From Ochotona curzoniae (taxonomy: Eukaryota; Chordata; Mammalia; Lagomorpha; Ochotonidae): DNA of 64,000 nt. This document shows, in pieces, positions 10,652 to 22,480 of this stretch. The stretch covers positions 10,290,001 to 10,354,000 of the forward strand of contig NW_024464918.1 of NCBI RefSeq assembly GCF_017591425.1, in the 5' to 3' direction. The translations under genes and the position numbers were made by a program. Positions within the stretch are counted from its first letter, which is position 1; every line of letters begins with the position of its first letter. Under the pieces are notes generated by a model. That model searched no databases. It was not told the origin of the DNA and saw only the letters and a program-made list of their open reading frames with translations.

Positions 10652-12317
10652 AAGAGAGGTTCTGATGGAGGAGCCTGGACAACTCCTCTGGCAGGACACA
10701 GTCCCTACAGGTAAGCACAAAAAGCATTATCGGAAATAGCCCAGAACAGGCATGGAAAGTTACCCACTGGCATACATTTGGCACAGGTCGGGAGCAAACC
10801 AGGCTGAACCAGTTCACATCACCCACTGGCTAATCCAAGCACCAGAACAAAGTGAGGGTTGAGCCAGGTTCGGTCACGACAAAAACCAATGCACATTACA
10901 GAATGCCAAGGAGAGGTGATCCATACCAGATGTGGCCACTGCGCCCAACCAGCACCTGTGAGAACCAGGGAAGGAGGGGACAGAGTCGGCAGGGGGAATG
11001 TGGGCTCCCCTGCTGGACAATCACTCCCACTGGAAAGTGAATTGGGAGGGGTGCAGACCAGACCAGGCAGGGCCACACACCTGCCTCCTGTGAGCTAGAT
11101 CAGGGAAATGCCAGGCTGGGCTGACTGTTCTGACTGGTGTGAGCAAAAATTAGAGTGGGTGAGAGTTGGCTGGGCTTTGCTGCAGCATCAGCTGGCAGAA
11201 ACTAACACTGGAGGTGGAGACTAAATCTGTCAAGTTAAATTCCAGAACCACCTGGAGAGTGCATAATCCTGGAGTGGGAGTGGCCTAGGAGGGCAATAGT
11301 GGGCTCCTCCCTCTTGGGTTACCACTCTCACTGGAGAGCAGGAAAACCAGGACAGGGGCAGGAGTAGCTAGACAGAAATGCAACCAACAGCATATGTGTG
11401 GGCTGGATAGTGGAGCTGGTTAGGTTGAACTAGGCTTCAATGCCCATAGATATGTATGAGAGCTGAATGGGATGTGGGACAGACTGGATTAGTCTGCAAG
11501 CATGGGAACCAGGGCAGGCCTGGTGGGGGTTATTGTGGTTGTGGGTCGCTCTGACTAGGCTGCAGTTTATGTGAAGGTCGAGTGTGTGCTGGGCAGAATC
11601 AGGAAGGACTGCAGCACTCATTGGTTCCAGTGGAAGACAGGGCTGGAAACAGAACCAATCCAGCAATTGCAACCACCAGCTGATCGGGGAAATGGACTGT
11701 ACTGGGCCCTGTACTTGCAAGTACACACAAGAATCTGGTCTGGGAACATCTCAGACAAAATTTCTTTGGGGATCTCCCCAAACGAACTGCCACACTCAGA
11801 ACCCATGGTCTGCCATGGAGTGCAAGTGTCAGAGCTGAGCCTCCTCAGAGGCTCAGATAGGGCAGTGAAGAGCATAACCAGGTGCACATGGAGGATATGG
11901 CAGTCCATCAGAACCTGCAGAGGACACCTGGCACCGCAACAGAGGACAGAATAAATTACTCAACTACCCCAGCCATATGTTGGCAGCGAAAAACTGGGCA
12001 AACAGAGATGCTAAGGTGGATTATGTCAATCAGTGGATTCTGCAGCGACTTCATTGTGCTTGGAATGACAAGATTGGCAGTAATTCATAACTGTTCAAAT
12101 ATCAAAACCACTTGAGCAAGACCCTAGGAACATGCCCCACATCAGGGACCTGGGATGGGTGGGAGACTGGGTTGGGCTTCTCCCTTTATCTACTCCTTTA
12201 ACCCAGATATAGGAAAAAAAAAAACAATGTAGAAATAATAGTCTTACCCACTTTCCTGTAGACCTTGAACCTTTTTGCCCAAATTAACTGTGTAAAGATT
12301 TTCAAAAATAAAGAAAA
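10652..12317 (+). mobile_element. Large noncoding retroposon, copy A
   Basis: A 1.67-kb insert with every hallmark of L1-mediated retroposition. The flanking 16-bp repeat aaaaatgcccaatgcc (10,636-10,651) recurs at 12,318-12,333 with one change. An AATAAA signal sits at 12,307-12,312, and an A-rich tail follows. The first part (to about 11,550) is GC-rich with degenerate repeated words ('ggctgggct', 'actggc', 'gcagcatcagctggca'). The last 330 bp form a unique 3' module shared with the copies at 14.3 kb and 26.4 kb. No L1 ORF2 or ORF1 is recognisable; the 127-codon frame at 11,571-11,954 resembles nothing I know. Known-family alternatives: an unusually long lagomorph L1 UTR, or the retrocopy of a long noncoding RNA. 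I cannot name it. Confidence 0.75.
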
Positions 12318-12333
12318 AAAAATGCCCAGTGCC

Positions 12334-12655
12334 TACTATGTCCTAACATCATGAAGCCAGCTATGTTGTTGGAGGAACATTGAGAAATACATTTAAACTA
12401 TGACACAGTTCAACTTGTTAAAGATTACACGGTATGAAGTGCACTAGGAGGAATAAATATGTACTAGGACCACTTCCCATATACCCTCTAGGAGCAGAGG
12501 AAGCTCATCTGTTTTACAGATGGTTAAAGCTACTTCTCATGAAGATTCATTTTCTTTATAACCACATTTAGGTCCCCACGAGTTTTTGTTTCAGAATTTT
12601 AGAATATGCCACTCTCCCTCCACTATTAGGTGAGATCATTTGGGAAGTAAAGACA
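12334..12655. other. Unassigned sequence
   Basis: Nothing recognised between the retroposon and the following SINE. Confidence 0.4.
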
Positions 12656-12975
12656 AATCTTTATTCATATTTGTATTGCACTTGATAATAAGAGTTAAGG
12701 GCTAGAGATGGATAGAGACAAAGGAAGACAGAATAAGGAGCAAATAAGAGAGGGAGAGAGAAGAATCCCATATGCTGGTTCACTTCCCCATGCGCACATT
12801 GGTTGCCAAAGTCTGGGACTGGAAGCTCAATCACAGAATCGCATAATGGGTACAAGAACCCAAACACTGGAGCTACCTCCCAGGATTTGCCTTAGTAAGA
12901 GTTAAGTAGCCAGCGATGAGTATCAAACCCCAATACTCTGATGTCAGGGTGTTTCCCTAGGCTAACCACCCACCC
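12656..12975 (-). mobile_element. Old C-type SINE, reverse orientation
   Basis: Minus-strand copy with 'agagatggatagagacaaag' and 'gggagagagaagaatcc' on the tail side, 'ttcacttccccatgcgcaca' in the middle and 'tttccctaggctaacc' at the head. Belongs to the older subfamily. Frames at 12,661-12,867 and 12,708-12,905 are read-through. Confidence 0.75.
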
Positions 12976-14270
12976 AAAGTGCTCAATCTTACAAAGAATT
13001 ATTCATTGTCCTACACATGCATACATCTTTAAAACTGCACAAACACCTTTGCCATTGACACAATGATCACTTCATGATACATACAAAGAAAGTAACTCAA
13101 TTGCTCAAGACAAAGGCTTATTAAGGATTGGGGTTAGGACACAGGCAGACTAATTTTAGGAAGCAGGGACTCAACAAATTTCTTCACAGTGACTTTGGAA
13201 AAACCTGTCTCAAAATGATCTTCATGTCATACTGAAGAAATAATTACAAGAGACATTCATCAAATTTAAGTAGCCCTCTTCCTCTCCAACTAAGCAAGGT
13301 CACGGAACATCGACACAAATATGCAGCAGCAATGAACCACACAAGTCTACAAGCAAGACATTTGACTCACGTACAGCACCACCAGTCATGCTTTGCTGTT
13401 TCTGACAAGAGGCAACAGCTATGAAGAATGATGGCAAAAATAGGTCTTTCCTTATGAGACCATAGCAATTATGTGACAAGGAACAGGAAGTGAAGAAAGG
13501 GAGAGGAAGGAGCCATCTAATACCGAACATCTCTACTGATCTCTCTCTGATCTAGGCACACCATACAAATGCATTTTGTAAATATGTTTACGTGTGGGAA
13601 ACTGAGACTCACGGACATTGAAATCGCCCACAAACCTAAAAAAATAAACTCTGCATCTGTCTGGATCCAGCTTCTCACTCTTCATGCTACAAATGCAGAA
13701 ATCTGATTTGTACATGCTCTCTTTTTGTTTCTGAAACACTTGGCGTGTTCTTTGTTTAAAAGGTTACAAATACAAAAAGGCAAATATGCACAAGAAAGGA
13801 AATTTGCTTCCGGCAGTGGAAAAATTATCATAATGTTCCAGAGAAGAAATCCCAGATTCTACAAACATTTTTTTTTTCTGATACTGAAAGGCTAAAACAA
13901 TTTTCAGAGTGTCCCGTCCTAAGATTGAGGATGCTTACTTGCTAAGTGATTGGAAAAGAAAGTGATTCCTTTTTAAGCTGAGACACTTACCAGATAGAGA
14001 AGCAGGTACAGTCCACAGTTGATCTGCAAAGAGTCTTTATGCTGTGCTCCACTTTGGGTCACTGTACACACAGGGCTGTCCAAAACAGGAGGAAGAGAGT
14101 GGGTCTCGCGTTGAGCACTCATCACCTTGCTGTGAATTTAACACACAAAAGCCAAATGTAAACATGTATCTTAGTTTACTGAAAAATGTGATTCAAACCA
14201 TGTACATGCTATTCTTCAGAGAACATTTTCAGTCTGTATTTGGACATTTTTCTAATTTAATTTTTAACAT
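12976..14270. other. Unassigned sequence, faint MIR at 13,588-13,690
   Basis: The words 'gggaaactgagactcacgg' and 'catctgtctggatccag' hint at MIR. No gene or other repeat was recognised; frames at 13,300-13,530, 13,533-13,739 and 14,044-14,277 lack any supporting feature. Confidence 0.35.
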
Positions 14271-16370
14271 TGTTTAAACTGTTGAGAGGACACATGCCCA
14301 TGAAGGTCTCTGACTTGGTGGGGAGGATTCAGGAATGGAGGAAGGTGGGTGGGTGGGACAAATGTTTCAATTTTTTTTTCTCCTATGTTCAAAGAGAGGT
14401 TAGGGTAGAGGGCCACTCTGCCATCAAACTACATCAGGACCTAGGGATATGGGACCATCCTTTAATGACACCTTAGATATAGCCAGGTGGGAAAGAGTGT
14501 TCTGAAGACATTACTTGAGTGGTTTTGATAGTTCTGAAATAGCATCAGCTGCATTGCACAAGGGTTGACAAAATATTTCCAAAGACTATTGGCTGACCAG
14601 GTCCACCTTGATGCATCCCCGGGCCCAGAGACATGTTGCAAAGCTTGGTCAAGAGAGTGGTTCAACCTATTCAGCTATCTATCTTCTGACAAGGTATTTG
14701 GCATCTTCTATTGGCCCTGAAAGGCTAGCTGTCATACGTGCCATGTGCATATGCACATTCTTTCTACCACACAGGCATCAGTAACTGAGGAGGCAGAACC
14801 CCAATACATGTAGGTCATACCAATACATTTCCATGTCACCAAGGCAACCCCCCATAACTGCCCCCCGCTACAGCTTCCATGTGTGCTAGCATGTGCTATG
14901 GCCTACTTGGTCTTTTCACATCCATCTGGCTCTTGTGAACCTCTATGAGTGCTGTAGATTAGTTTAGCCTGACCCAGCCCAGGCCCAGTTCACACATATG
15001 CCAATGGGTACTGCTGCCTTGACCAGTCTGGCCCGCCCCTGGCCCTGGCTCCCAACATCATTAGGGGAAGTTGCAGCCTAGCAGGGGAGTTCCTGCAGTT
15101 CCTGTCCAGGTCCAGTCCCATTCCCAGATCATCTAAATGCCAGGGGTACTGTGGTCTACACTGACAGGACTTGCACCCAGTCCTGACCTAGCACAACTGG
15201 CTCACATGCATTCTGGCTCTCATGCCTGGCCCTGCTCCAGGTTGGTTTTCATTCTCATCTATGGAAGCAGCAACTTGGCACAGGTATCCCTAAGGTTCTT
15301 TTACCAGACCCACTTCCAGACTCAGGACTTGCACATGGTGCTGTGGCTCAGTCTGAGATGTCCACCCCCAGTCTTAGCATTCACCGTTGGTGCCACAACC
15401 TGATTCAGCCTGGCCTCCTCTTGTCCCAGATATTGCCAGGGGGCGCAGTAGCCTAGCCCAGCCTGTCCCACTTCTACCAAAGCTCTCATGTGAACTGGAT
15501 GTAGTGGCCTAACTTGGCCTGCACCAAGTCCTAGGTCTTGCTTGGGCCAGTAAGCATTTTGGACTGGTCCAGTCCAGCCTACCATAAGACCCAGTTTACA
15601 CATATGCCAACAGGTGCTGCAGCACAGCCTGGTCTGGCCCGCCTCCAGCCTTATATCTTTCATTCACCAACAAGAGCTGGAGCCTAGCAAGGGAATTCTC
15701 TACCAGGACCACTCCTAGTCTAATATTTCATGTATGCTGGCTGGTACCATAGGCCTGCTTGCATGAACTGCTCTCAGTCCAGTCTTTGGCATGTGTTGGC
15801 AGGTGTTGGCAGGTGTCTGGCCCAGCCCAACTCCCTCCCAGTCCTGGCTCTCCCAAGAGACAGATGAGTTTTGTGGCTTAGCCTGGTTTATCCCATTACC
15901 ACCCCCAGAAAATCAGTGGGTGATGCAGCCCCTAGGAGGCAAGCATACAAATTTCCTACAGAATCTGCCCCCAAACTCAGTTCTCTCATGTTCTACTGGA
16001 TGCTACACTATGGCCTGACCTGGCCCATGCCTGTTCTGACACTCATAGGCAGGGACTGCAGCCTTCCCCAGTCCAGCAATCTCCCAGTCCCAGCTTCGAT
16101 GTGCACTTTGTCTAAACTCCCTTGTCTAATGGCAAGTGCCATGGTTTGGTTCGTGCAAGACCCCAGAAGTCATTTCTCCCCTGTGAAACATGCCTTCGGT
16201 CTCTCCAACATCAATATGTCCCCAGGACCACCTCCCCAAGCAATCTGCAGGGGGTCTGGGGGACAGAATGACAAGTCCCAGCCCAGCATTCCCTGCCTTT
16301 CCTACATGTCTTTAAAACAAACAAAACAAACAAAACAATTGGAAACTATGCTGGCACACTGGGAGAGTTA
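14270..16370 (-). mobile_element. Large noncoding retroposon, copy B (diverged)
   Basis: Read on the minus strand, 14,690 down to 14,280 follows the 3' module of copy A: 'aggtggacctggtcagcca', 'actatcaaaaccactcaag', 'gaacataggagaaaaaaaa' and 'acccaccttcc' recur in order. Between 14,880 and 16,100 lies a GC-rich zone of degenerate units roughly 75-80 bp long, built on 'gctggcaggtgctgtggcct', 'cagcctggcctgc' and 'cccagtcctggctctcatg'. On the minus strand it shares 'gctgcagca..tggca' words with copy A. No ORF is supported; the 166-codon frame at 15,871-16,371 arises from the GC-rich repeats. The two ends were not resolved and no TSD was found. The (AAAC)n run at 16,317-16,336 lies at what would be its 5' end. 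Confidence 0.5.
16317..16336 (+). repeat. (AAAC)n short run
   Basis: Four to five AAAC/CAAA units at the right edge of the GC-rich block. It could instead be a decayed A-tail of a plus-strand insertion. Confidence 0.8.
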
Positions 16371-16554
16371 ACATAAATTTGGCATTAACCAGGTCCAGAG
16401 TGCCCACCAGCTGTTTACTGCTTTTCTCCCACCACTGTGAATTTGTAAAAGGTAACCTGGTAATTACCTATGGCTAATGTGAACGAAAAGTTTTAATTGA
16501 CTTTTCCTTCTAAAAACATATTTAATTAAAAAATACATTTTAAATAAAATTTTA
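16371..16554. other. Unassigned AT-rich spacer
   Basis: Nothing recognised before the target site of the next SINE. Confidence 0.4.
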
Positions 16555-16566
16555 AAGATATGAATT

Positions 16567-16906
16567 TTTTTATCATTTATTTTTTATTTATTTCTTTATT
16601 TTTTTTTATTGGAAAGGCAGATATACAGAGAGGAGGAGAGACACAGAGGAAGATCTTCTGTCCAATGATTCACTCCCCAAATGAGCACAACGGCTGATGC
16701 TATGCTAATCCCAAGCCAGGAGCCTCTTCCAGGTCTCCCACGCGGGTGCAGGGTCCTAAAGCTTTGGGCCGTCCTCGACTGCTTTCCCGGGCCACAGGCA
16801 GGGAGCTGGATGGGAAGCAGGGCTACCGGGATTAGAACTGGCGCCCATATAGGATCCCAGGCGTGCAAGGCGAGGACCTTAACCACTGCACCACCGCGCC
16901 GGGCCC
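16567..16906 (-). mobile_element. Young pika-type SINE, reverse orientation
   Basis: Minus-strand copy with a clean head ('gggcccggcgcggtggtgca'), GC-rich body, CT segment and A-tail (T-run at left). Flanked by aagatatgaatt (16,555-16,566) and aagatatggaatt (16,907-16,919), a TSD differing by one inserted base. Frames at 16,596-16,946 and 16,681-17,025 are SINE read-through. Confidence 0.95.
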
Positions 16907-16919
16907 AAGATATGGAATT

Positions 16920-17369
16920 CTTAAAGCTTGCCACGTATATGATCAATTTTTTCCTTATTCAGAATAATCTGATTTTTTTTATTTATTATTTTCTTTCTTC
17001 AGAATGGAAACAACCCAATATTTGATAAAACTAGTGGGATATTAATACTATCTTCAATTTAAAAAATTGAAATCCTAATATATGGTTTTAAAGTAAGTAG
17101 AATTATTTAATTTATTTTTAAAATACCTTTAGAAAAGTGTGCACTTTAATTTGGAGGGAAACAGTATAGCAGTGATTTTGATAGCTTGGATATTATAATA
17201 ACAATATTAACAATCATCCTAGGTCAATTAATCTAGGTTAGCACAACACATTCTATAGTTACTGCTGCCCTGTATCAATCTGATTTTTCTAGTAACAAAT
17301 TCCCAGTTAACTTTGGACATCAGCTCACTATTCTAAGGTCTTTGGAGAGAGTCTTATCTGATTCTGGTT
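16920..17369. other. Unassigned AT-rich sequence
   Basis: No repeat or gene recognised. Confidence 0.4.
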
Positions 17370-17655
17370 CCAGAGTAAATGGATAATTCACACCTGATTC
17401 TCCCAGCATATTTTAGCCTGTAACTTTAGGCATGGTTATGTAACTCTAATTGGTTCAATCAGGGTAATTGCCACAATTTCTTTCAAAATTGCTTAAAATT
17501 GATGTTCTCACTTCCACTGAAGGTGATGAATGAAACATTCACGACTTCCAGCAGCCACTATACCATCCCCAAAGAAATAGTAGGCCCAAGAATGGAACCA
17601 ACCCACGGCGAAGCAGTGACAGGCAATGTGGAAAAAGAATGTTCTAACAAACATA
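17370..17655 (+). mobile_element. Possible ancient mammalian repeat (L1M/L2 class)
   Basis: The words 'atgtaactctaattggttcaatcaggg', 'ccagcagccactatacc', 'cccaagaatggaaccaaccca' and 'gaagcagtgacagg' follow the order of an old mammal-wide repeat tail. I cannot name the family; the call is by eye. Confidence 0.35.
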
Positions 17656-19320
17656 AACTGAGCTCCTTAAATTAAGCCATATCTGCACATAGGAGTGATC
17701 TCTCATTTTTTTATTCATATAAAATACTACATATATATTTTTAAAAAACCAGCCTGTGCTCTTGTACAACATACTATAGACTGACTGAGAAAGCAGTTGC
17801 TGAATAATACATAATAAGCTGCACTAAGCGTTCAGAAGGTTGTCCATGGTTGCCACGCGGAAGGGCCAGCAAGTACAATAATCTTGCTCTCCGCAAGCTC
17901 CTCTTTATTTTCAGGTCTACAGAAATCAGTCTGGACTCTAAAGTGACAGGGCTAAGAACAGGAAGGAGAAATGAGTTAGGTCATGTCCATTTATGTCAAT
18001 CACTTTCACATTCTAAGGTACGGTGTTTCCAATGAAAAGTCTTAGACATATGATGGAAACAAAACAGGTCACTTGGGCCACAGTGAATCTCTCAAGAAAA
18101 CCTGTTCTGGCACAATCAGGCCAATCTAAACTGCCCTGCATAAAGTTACTTTATGATTGGAGAATAGTGTTGGCAGAGTGATTTGGATCTTTTTGTTGTA
18201 GCTCTATTGCTGTCTATTTCTCACACCTCGCACTCTTAAAATACCGAAAGAAATTATTGTCATTATTTCCGTCTAGTGCATAATTTGAAAATCAAAAATT
18301 TAAATGATATGTCAACAGGAAGATGTTATTATATGTTAATACTTTTTGAAGTTATATGGAATTCAAATGCAGTCTATGTATTTACATATGTATTATGAAT
18401 AAATATAAAGATGAAATTCTAAAGTTGTGCTGTAATCTATTATCACTACTTTTGGGGATTTCTGGGATAAAGTAGATAGACATAGCCTTTTTTGTATATG
18501 AAATGATTCAACTTGGAAAGCTTAAACCTTTATGTCTTTTTTCTTTTTAGAAATTTATTTAATACAAAGAGAACAAATTTCATGTATTTCAGAGTTAAAA
18601 TTCTAGGATATGGCAGCGATAATCCTCAGGAATTCCAAACACTAACGAAATGAAATATTCAAATTTTGTTATTTACAGTTTGTAAACTCAATTTCAACAG
18701 TACACCAATGTGTTCATAGAAAAACATCGCAAGGTACACTTCTAGGTTTCACCATGTAATTTTACAGAGAACCAGAAGACCAAGAAACACAGTGAAAGAA
18801 CAGGATGCAGTTGTCTATGCTAAAATAATCTGAAGTAATATGAACAGACCCAAACCGATAGCATTTTTATAGTCTTAAACGTTGTTCCAAAATGATTCTG
18901 TTGGAAAACTAGTATTAAACAACTGTCATATTTTGCCCGTTTTTTAGGAATAGCAGCCTATACCATTTTGCCCTCTGAACATCAGCTGGGGATTCATCCA
19001 GGCAAAACAAAGCAGACAAGCAAGCACTGGATCAACAGCTATCTATTCACATCCTGGAGAGACAGAAGCAGCTCACCTTTCGCAGTGTGCACCAGGCTCC
19101 TGTGGACAACAAGTCCTTCCCAGAGGACCCCACGGCAAATGCCATTTTAGTTTTGCAAACCACAGCCACTGACCCTTTGCATGTGTGTTGTGCTGTCACA
19201 CCAGGACACTAACTTCTTCTGAGTTTAAAGCACTGTAGGTTAGAGATTATGAAGGACCAGTTAGACACAAGCCAAACATGAGAGAACAGAATGAGTCATA
19301 AACATGGAAAGACATCCCTC
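17656..19320. other. Unassigned sequence
   Basis: AT-rich with no recognised repeats or genes. Frames at 17,850-18,035 and 18,968-19,150 are short and featureless. Confidence 0.4.
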
Positions 19321-19341
19321 ACAGGTAATGAGCTTAGTCTA

Positions 19342-19680
19342 TGCTGTATAGCGTAGAACACGTAGAACAACTGACTGGATATCTGTGAGAAGACAATTGA
19401 TTGGATCTGTAGGACAAAACAAAGAGAGACACTTCCTGGCAAGGATGTGTGAACAATTGATGGGATCTGTAGATAGGCTTATGGGAACTCCCATAATCTC
19501 CAGTCAATTTCCTCTTCTGGTTGATAAGTAAATTCCACAAACCCTCCTCCCTTATCCTTTGTGACCCTCGGTCTATAAAAGCCTGAAGCTACTAATAAAC
19601 TTCAGCTATTGACCATCAATCAGTAGTCCATGGGTGTGATTATTGGCTCTGTGCACAAGGTCCATGGCTGCCAGACAGCA
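19342..19680 (+). mobile_element. LTR-like element (tentative solo LTR)
   Basis: A TATA box 'tataaaag' (about 19,574) is followed about 20 bp later by AATAAA (about 19,594), as in a retroviral LTR U3-R boundary. Proposed ends TGCTGT (19,342) and ACAGCA (19,675-19,680) form a 6-bp inverted repeat, and the length (339 bp) fits an LTR. The 5' part holds a direct repeat, 'caattgattggatctgtag' near 19,394 and 'caattgatgggatctgtag' near 19,452. No matching target-site duplication was found and no internal retroviral sequence is present. Confidence 0.45.
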
Positions 19681-19949
19681 AACAGTAGAAAGACATGGCA
19701 AGGAAGTGGCTCAGATCCAAGGCATGTTGCTACATGCTGTTTAGGGTGAAGAAAATGCACAGGACACAGCATTTCCCATCAACAAGGTTGCCTCCAAGGA
19801 AAATGCTCCACTATGTAAACCAGGATTGGTTTGCTCAGTCCTTTAAAGCACATACACTCACAGTTTGCACACACATTATTTCCTTATAGCCACAGATACG
19901 AATGGAATTCTTTTTAATCATACTTGAAATTTTTCCTATGTTACATTTT
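19681..19949. other. Unassigned sequence
   Basis: Short unassigned spacer between the LTR-like element and two SINEs; nothing recognised. Confidence 0.4.
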
Positions 19950-20265
19950 AAAAATTTCATTATTTTTTCAAGGACCATGACAGAGAAGGGGGGAAAATGA
20001 ACCATACAGAGACTGAGATGTCTCCCCATCTGCTGGGTCACCACCCAAACAGCTGCAACAACTGAGCAAAGGGACTCTAGTCAGGTGACCCAACTGAGTA
20101 GTAAGAGCCCCAGGCACGTGGACCAGCTTGTGACCTTCCCTGGTACATAAATACAGAGCTGGATCAGAAGTGGAGTAGCTGGGATTTGAACCAGCATTCC
20201 AATGTGGTTTGTAAGCATTACAAGTGGCAACTTAACTTGCTGTGCCAGAACACTAACTCTCCCTC
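19950..20265 (-). mobile_element. Old C-type SINE, reverse orientation
   Basis: Minus-strand copy: 'ccatctgctgggtcacc', 'agctggatcagaagtggagtagctggg' and 'tgtgccagaacactaac' give the family order. Diverged relative to the next SINE 40 bp away, so it is an older insertion. Confidence 0.8.
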
Positions 20266-20304
20266 CCTGTATTATATTTTGGGGTAACTCCCAGATAGCA
20301 CTTT

Positions 20305-20622
20305 TTTAAAAAAAATTGGAAAGTCAGACATACAGAAAGGAGGAGAGACAGATAGGAAGATCCTCTGTCCAATGATTCACTCCCCAAGTGGCCACAATGG
20401 CCAGAACAGAGCCGCTCCGAAGCCAGGAGTCAGGAGCTTCTTCAAAGTCTCTCATGAGGGTACAGAGTCCCAAGGCTTTGGGCCGTCCTCAACTGCTTTC
20501 CCAGGGCACAGGCAGGGAGCTGGATGGGAAGTGGAGCCACTGGGACATAAACCAAAGCCCATATGGGATCCAGGTGCTTGTAAGGCAAGGACTTTAGTCA
20601 CTAGGCTACCATGCCAGGTCCA
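20305..20622 (-). mobile_element. Pika-type SINE, reverse orientation
   Basis: Minus-strand copy with a well preserved GC-rich body ('ctttgggccgtcctcaactg', 'gagctggatgggaagtggag'). Its head at the right end reads 'ggacctggcatggtagcct'. Frames at 20,372-20,674 and 20,388-20,597 are read-through. No TSD was identified. Confidence 0.94.
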
Positions 20623-22329
20623 CACAAATCTTAAAGTTAAAGATAAGATAATTTTTTTAACACTCTTTAAGTAGATACAATAGTATTGCCTGTGTGTTTT
20701 TGCTTTCTAGAGTTTGTTGCCACCATTTAACTATTGTCTTTTATTAAAGATTTTATCAGTTTTAAAATGCATTCTGAGTAGCACAAAGAAATCCCACACT
20801 CTCCTTCTCTGTCCTAACTAGAGAATGAGTCCTTTTCTCTGCACAGCTCTGCTGTATCTGCTGCCTGCCTCATGGAACAGAGTGCAGTCACACTTTCACT
20901 ACATCATTATAACTGTTCCATGGCATTAGCAATACTTCTGTTAACCTCTTGCTGTGTCTAATTTATAAATTGAAGCTTATCACAAGTGTGCATTTATATC
21001 AAAGAAAACAGTATGTGAGTGCGAAATGAGTATGAAGAAATTCAATACAATGCGGGGTTTCAGGCATCTTGGAAAGTATCCCCTTTAGATAAGAAAAGAG
21101 AATTGTAAAAGAATTTTTGAGTTATAGTCGCCAATAGAAATCTAATGCAGTCACAAAGGCAATTTAAATGTTCAGAGTTACTGGAATACTAAAAAGCTCA
21201 AACAAGCAAAATTGATTTTACAAATTATTTTAGATAGTCTAATTTATTTAAAACACTACAACTTCAACATCAGTTTAAAATATTTTGTTTTCTTTGTTGG
21301 TGCAACCTGTGAAATTCAGTATGTGCTGCTATTGGATTCTTAGCGAACAGAGCAGTTTTATAGGCACTTGGGGCTCTTTCTCTGGCAGCAATTTCTATCA
21401 CTGAAAATTAGCACCCCACAGTAAATGCACCTTGTCCACAGCCCTTTGTTTCATTCCTCTCAACACTGACTATCGCACAGCAGTATTAAAGGAAAATCAA
21501 ATCTCAAAAATCCTAGAACACAATCTAAGAACTATTTGCAGAAATAATAAGACACAACAAATGAGGGAAAACGAAACCAGGGACTAGAGGCACAATTGAG
21601 AATCTTCCCAGTCCAATGACTTGACACATTAGAAACTTAAATGCCCTTACAATCTTCACTAAGACACTAAATGTAGAAAACCGGTAGAGGAAAGTGAAAT
21701 CATTAAATTCTACCAGGTAGGCATTAAATATGAATTTTGTAACAAAACTTCTAATACTAAGGGTGGCAATTTCAGATAATACTTGCCACAAAAGTTCTAA
21801 AATCTTATAATTTACTTATATATATAAATATTTCAAATATGCATAGATACACACATATATATACAGAAAAATATTCAAGTGCACACACATTTGAAATGCA
21901 AACAATCATGAAAAAGTGCTGTTATCTCCTCCCCTCTCACTTTGTCATTTTCTAGCTGGAGAAGATGGCCAAGGACGTTTTAAAGATGCTTCTGTCTCTT
22001 TGACTGGAAACAATTGCACTGTACTGATACAGTCTACTGTCCCATCACTTGCAATTCCACAGGAAAAATCACACGACCAACTATTCATGATCACTGAGAC
22101 ACTTCCAAAAAACTTCAATTAAATCTTTCGGTAAAGCATTATTTGATATAGTTTCAGACTAATATAGTCCTTTACTTATCATCAACTTATTAAACATTTT
22201 TATTTCTTTTTCTCAAAGCTATTTCCACTATGCTCTGGCTTCAACTGTATGTCCAATTTCCCCCACCTCTTTATCCACTTTTCTAAGACATCCAAATTAA
22301 GTGAAGGGACCATTCTGCAGTAAAAATTG
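20623..22329. other. Unassigned sequence with AT-rich patch
   Basis: A (TA)-rich stretch lies near 21,812-21,870. Nothing else is recognised. The 88-codon minus frame at 21,525-21,791 has no recognisable domain. Confidence 0.4.
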
Positions 22330-22334
22330 ACGGG

Positions 22335-22480
22335 CTGTGGCCAAAAGCCAGTCTCAATTCAAAACCTAGCCCTGCCCTTAATGATGAGTGACTTTCAGCT
22401 AGACATTTAACTTCTGTAATTGACTAGACACTTAGTAAATGGGGGAAGAGATTTTATGGTATCCAGAACATTCTCATATA
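22335..22480 (+). mobile_element. MIR fragment
   Basis: 'caattcaaaacctagccctgccctta', 'tgatgagtgactttcagctagacatttaacttctgtaat' follows the MIR core order (question-type words: tcaaatcctagctctgccactta ... gtgaccttgggcaagt). Confidence 0.65.

Noticed and set aside
11571..11954. 127-codon frame in retroposon copy A
   Set aside because: No similarity to L1 ORF1/ORF2 or any family I recognise, and copies B and C do not preserve it; treated as chance.
10652..12317. Processed pseudogene of a protein-coding mRNA
   Set aside because: No conserved coding frame on the plus strand, and related copies at 14.3 and 26.4 kb suggest a repeat family.
15871..16371. 166-codon plus-strand frame
   Set aside because: Lies in the GC-rich repeat zone of retroposon copy B; proline- and serine-rich composition follows from the repeat words.
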